From Corynebacterium sp. (GTDB taxonomy: Bacteria; Actinomycetota; Actinomycetes; Mycobacteriales; Mycobacteriaceae), in the NCBI GenBank assembly GCA_030530985.1, contig JAUMTX010000011.1, forward strand, positions 1-63,949: a DNA stretch of 63,949 nt, in the 5' to 3' direction. Numbering within the stretch: the first letter of the stretch is position 1; every line of letters starts with the position of its first letter. The notes under the pieces are model-generated. The model did not search any database, was not told the DNA's origin, and saw only the letters and a list, made by a program, of their open reading frames with translations. Position numbers and translations under genes: made by a program. Below, piece after piece: positions 63,410 to 63,949 of the stretch.

Positions 63410-63724
63410 ATGAAGTTCACCACCACCCGCAAGATTGCACTCTCCGGCGCTATGGCATTCGCTGCTCTCACTGGCGTAGCTACCGCGGCCCATGCCGATG
63501 AGGTTGCTCCGGTTGTGACTGTAGCGAATACCACCAACCCAGTAGATGAGGCTCGCGCTGCCGCCCTGGCGACCCTGGGCAACCTCTCCAACCTTCCTAC
63601 CTACAAGGTGCTCGGCATTGAGCGCAGCCTGAATGAAGCCACCTCTGTTGAGCAGATCAACACCATTATCTATAACGCTCAGCGTCTCGATGCCCGCATT
63701 GACCTCAACTCCGTTGAAGACTAA
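63410..63724 (+). CDS. Small secreted protein with a GA-module-like domain
   Basis: The 104-aa product begins MKFTTTRKIALSGAMAF; its signal peptide is cleaved near AAHADE. After a short spacer comes a three-helix stretch of about 50 residues (ARAAALATLGNLSNLPTYKV, LGIERSLNEATSV, EQINTIIYNAQRLDARIDL). It follows the pattern of GA/albumin-binding modules (A---L--L-NL------------A-TV--IN-I---A--LD). The ATG at 63410 follows GAAAGG by 9 nt; the longer frame is less likely. A terminator follows. The function could be binding of a host protein. Confidence 0.75.
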   Translation: MKFTTTRKIALSGAMAFAALTGVATAAHADEVAPVVTVANTTNPVDEARAAALATLGNLSNLPTYKVLGIERSLNEATSVEQINTIIYNAQRLDARIDLNSVED

Positions 63725-63739
63725 GCGCGTTACATATTT

Positions 63740-63782
63740 CCCCGGATTCCCTAGAAACTATTGGGAATTGCGGGGATTTTTT
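63740..63782 (+). terminator. Intrinsic terminator of the GA-module gene
   Basis: Stem CCCCG-G-ATTCCC / GGGAAT-TG-CGGGG with an 11-nt loop, followed by ATTTTTTC, 15 bases after the stop codon. Confidence 0.85.
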
Positions 63783-63895
63783 CAATTTTGCCTCCCAGAA
63801 TGGCCCTTTTTCCTAGGGTCTTCACTGCCCCGCTAAAAATTCTCTCAATCACTTGGGGAAATTTTGAAACTCGGATTTCGGCCGAATTTTTACCG

Positions 63896-63945
63896 GGGTA
63901 TAGGCAATGACTGTGTTGATGCGTAGCTAGTCAAAAGTAAAGGCG
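63896..63945. repeat. Right copy of the 50-bp terminal inverted repeat
   Basis: Exact reverse complement of positions 1-50. The repeat may continue outwards, since the window ends 4 bases later. Like the left copy it follows a terminator and an A/T-rich run; 63783-63895 holds no gene. Confidence 0.93.
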
Positions 63946-63949
63946 CGAT

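Overview
This 64 kb window is chromosomal DNA from an actinobacterium of the mycolic-acid-containing order Mycobacteriales (Corynebacteriales). The evidence is the cell-division and signalling operon tRNA-Leu / fhaA-fhaB-pstP-rodA-pbpA-pknA-pknB / crgA, an antigen-85-type mycolyltransferase, and the block rhomboid-ppiA / tRNA-Ala-tRNA-Ile-DUF3566-gyrA, which is the usual actinobacterial gene order near the origin. Moderate GC and a compact layout would fit a small-genome corynebacterial relative such as Lawsonella, but the genus cannot be settled from the sequence alone.

Layout from left to right. 0.1-6.3 kb: glutamate synthase gltBD. 6.5-10.7 kb: an accessory stretch of unrecognised and secreted proteins, a sigma-region-4-like protein with a membrane partner, and a DUF4185 protein behind a leader rich in inverted repeats. 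10.8-16.2 kb: GH25 lysozyme, PrsW-like membrane protease, M13 metallopeptidase and small proteins. 16.2-24.0 kb: a compact five-gene catecholate siderophore operon (isochorismatase, DHB dehydrogenase, a fused isochorismate synthase/DHB-AMP ligase, aryl carrier protein, and a C-A-T-TE NRPS with a serine code) under a DtxR/IdeR-like iron box. This is the minimal enterobactin-type set. 24.2-27.9 kb: an HNH protein, a degenerate paralogue of the isochorismate synthase, a VOC protein and an S4 protein. 28.0-43.0 kb: a GH16-like surface protein, LysE and FUSC transporters, HrpB, ThrE, CutC, DUF885, LOG, gamma-carbonic-anhydrase-like, HAD, ALDH and the mycolyltransferase. 43.1-52.6 kb: tRNA-Leu and the Ser/Thr kinase / peptidoglycan operon.

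52.6-56.1 kb is 3.5 kb without a credible gene and is the most unusual part. First comes an array of eight diverged ~130-bp units of two alternating types, spaced about 230-320 bp. A roughly 0.9-kb segment follows with eight perfect TTATCCACA DnaA boxes, many near-matches, and interleaved copies of the palindrome TTGTAATTACAA. The + strand changes from C-rich to G-rich at the junction (about 54.97 kb). Together these suggest a replication origin, or a large DnaA-binding locus, placed between crgA and the rhomboid gene, with the flanking core operons pointing towards it.

56.1-63.9 kb: rhomboid, ppiA, a Lys-rich membrane protein, a secreted trypsin-like protease, tRNAs, DUF3566 and gyrA. Upstream of gyrA, where gyrB would be expected, lie a ribbon-helix-helix / Doc-like pair and a small secreted protein with a GA-module-like domain. 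The two ends of the window carry the same 50-bp sequence in inverted orientation. Its core resembles the core of the array units, so a dispersed repeat family bounds the window. Many genes appear leaderless, with a TAnnnT hexamer 6-7 nt before the start codon.
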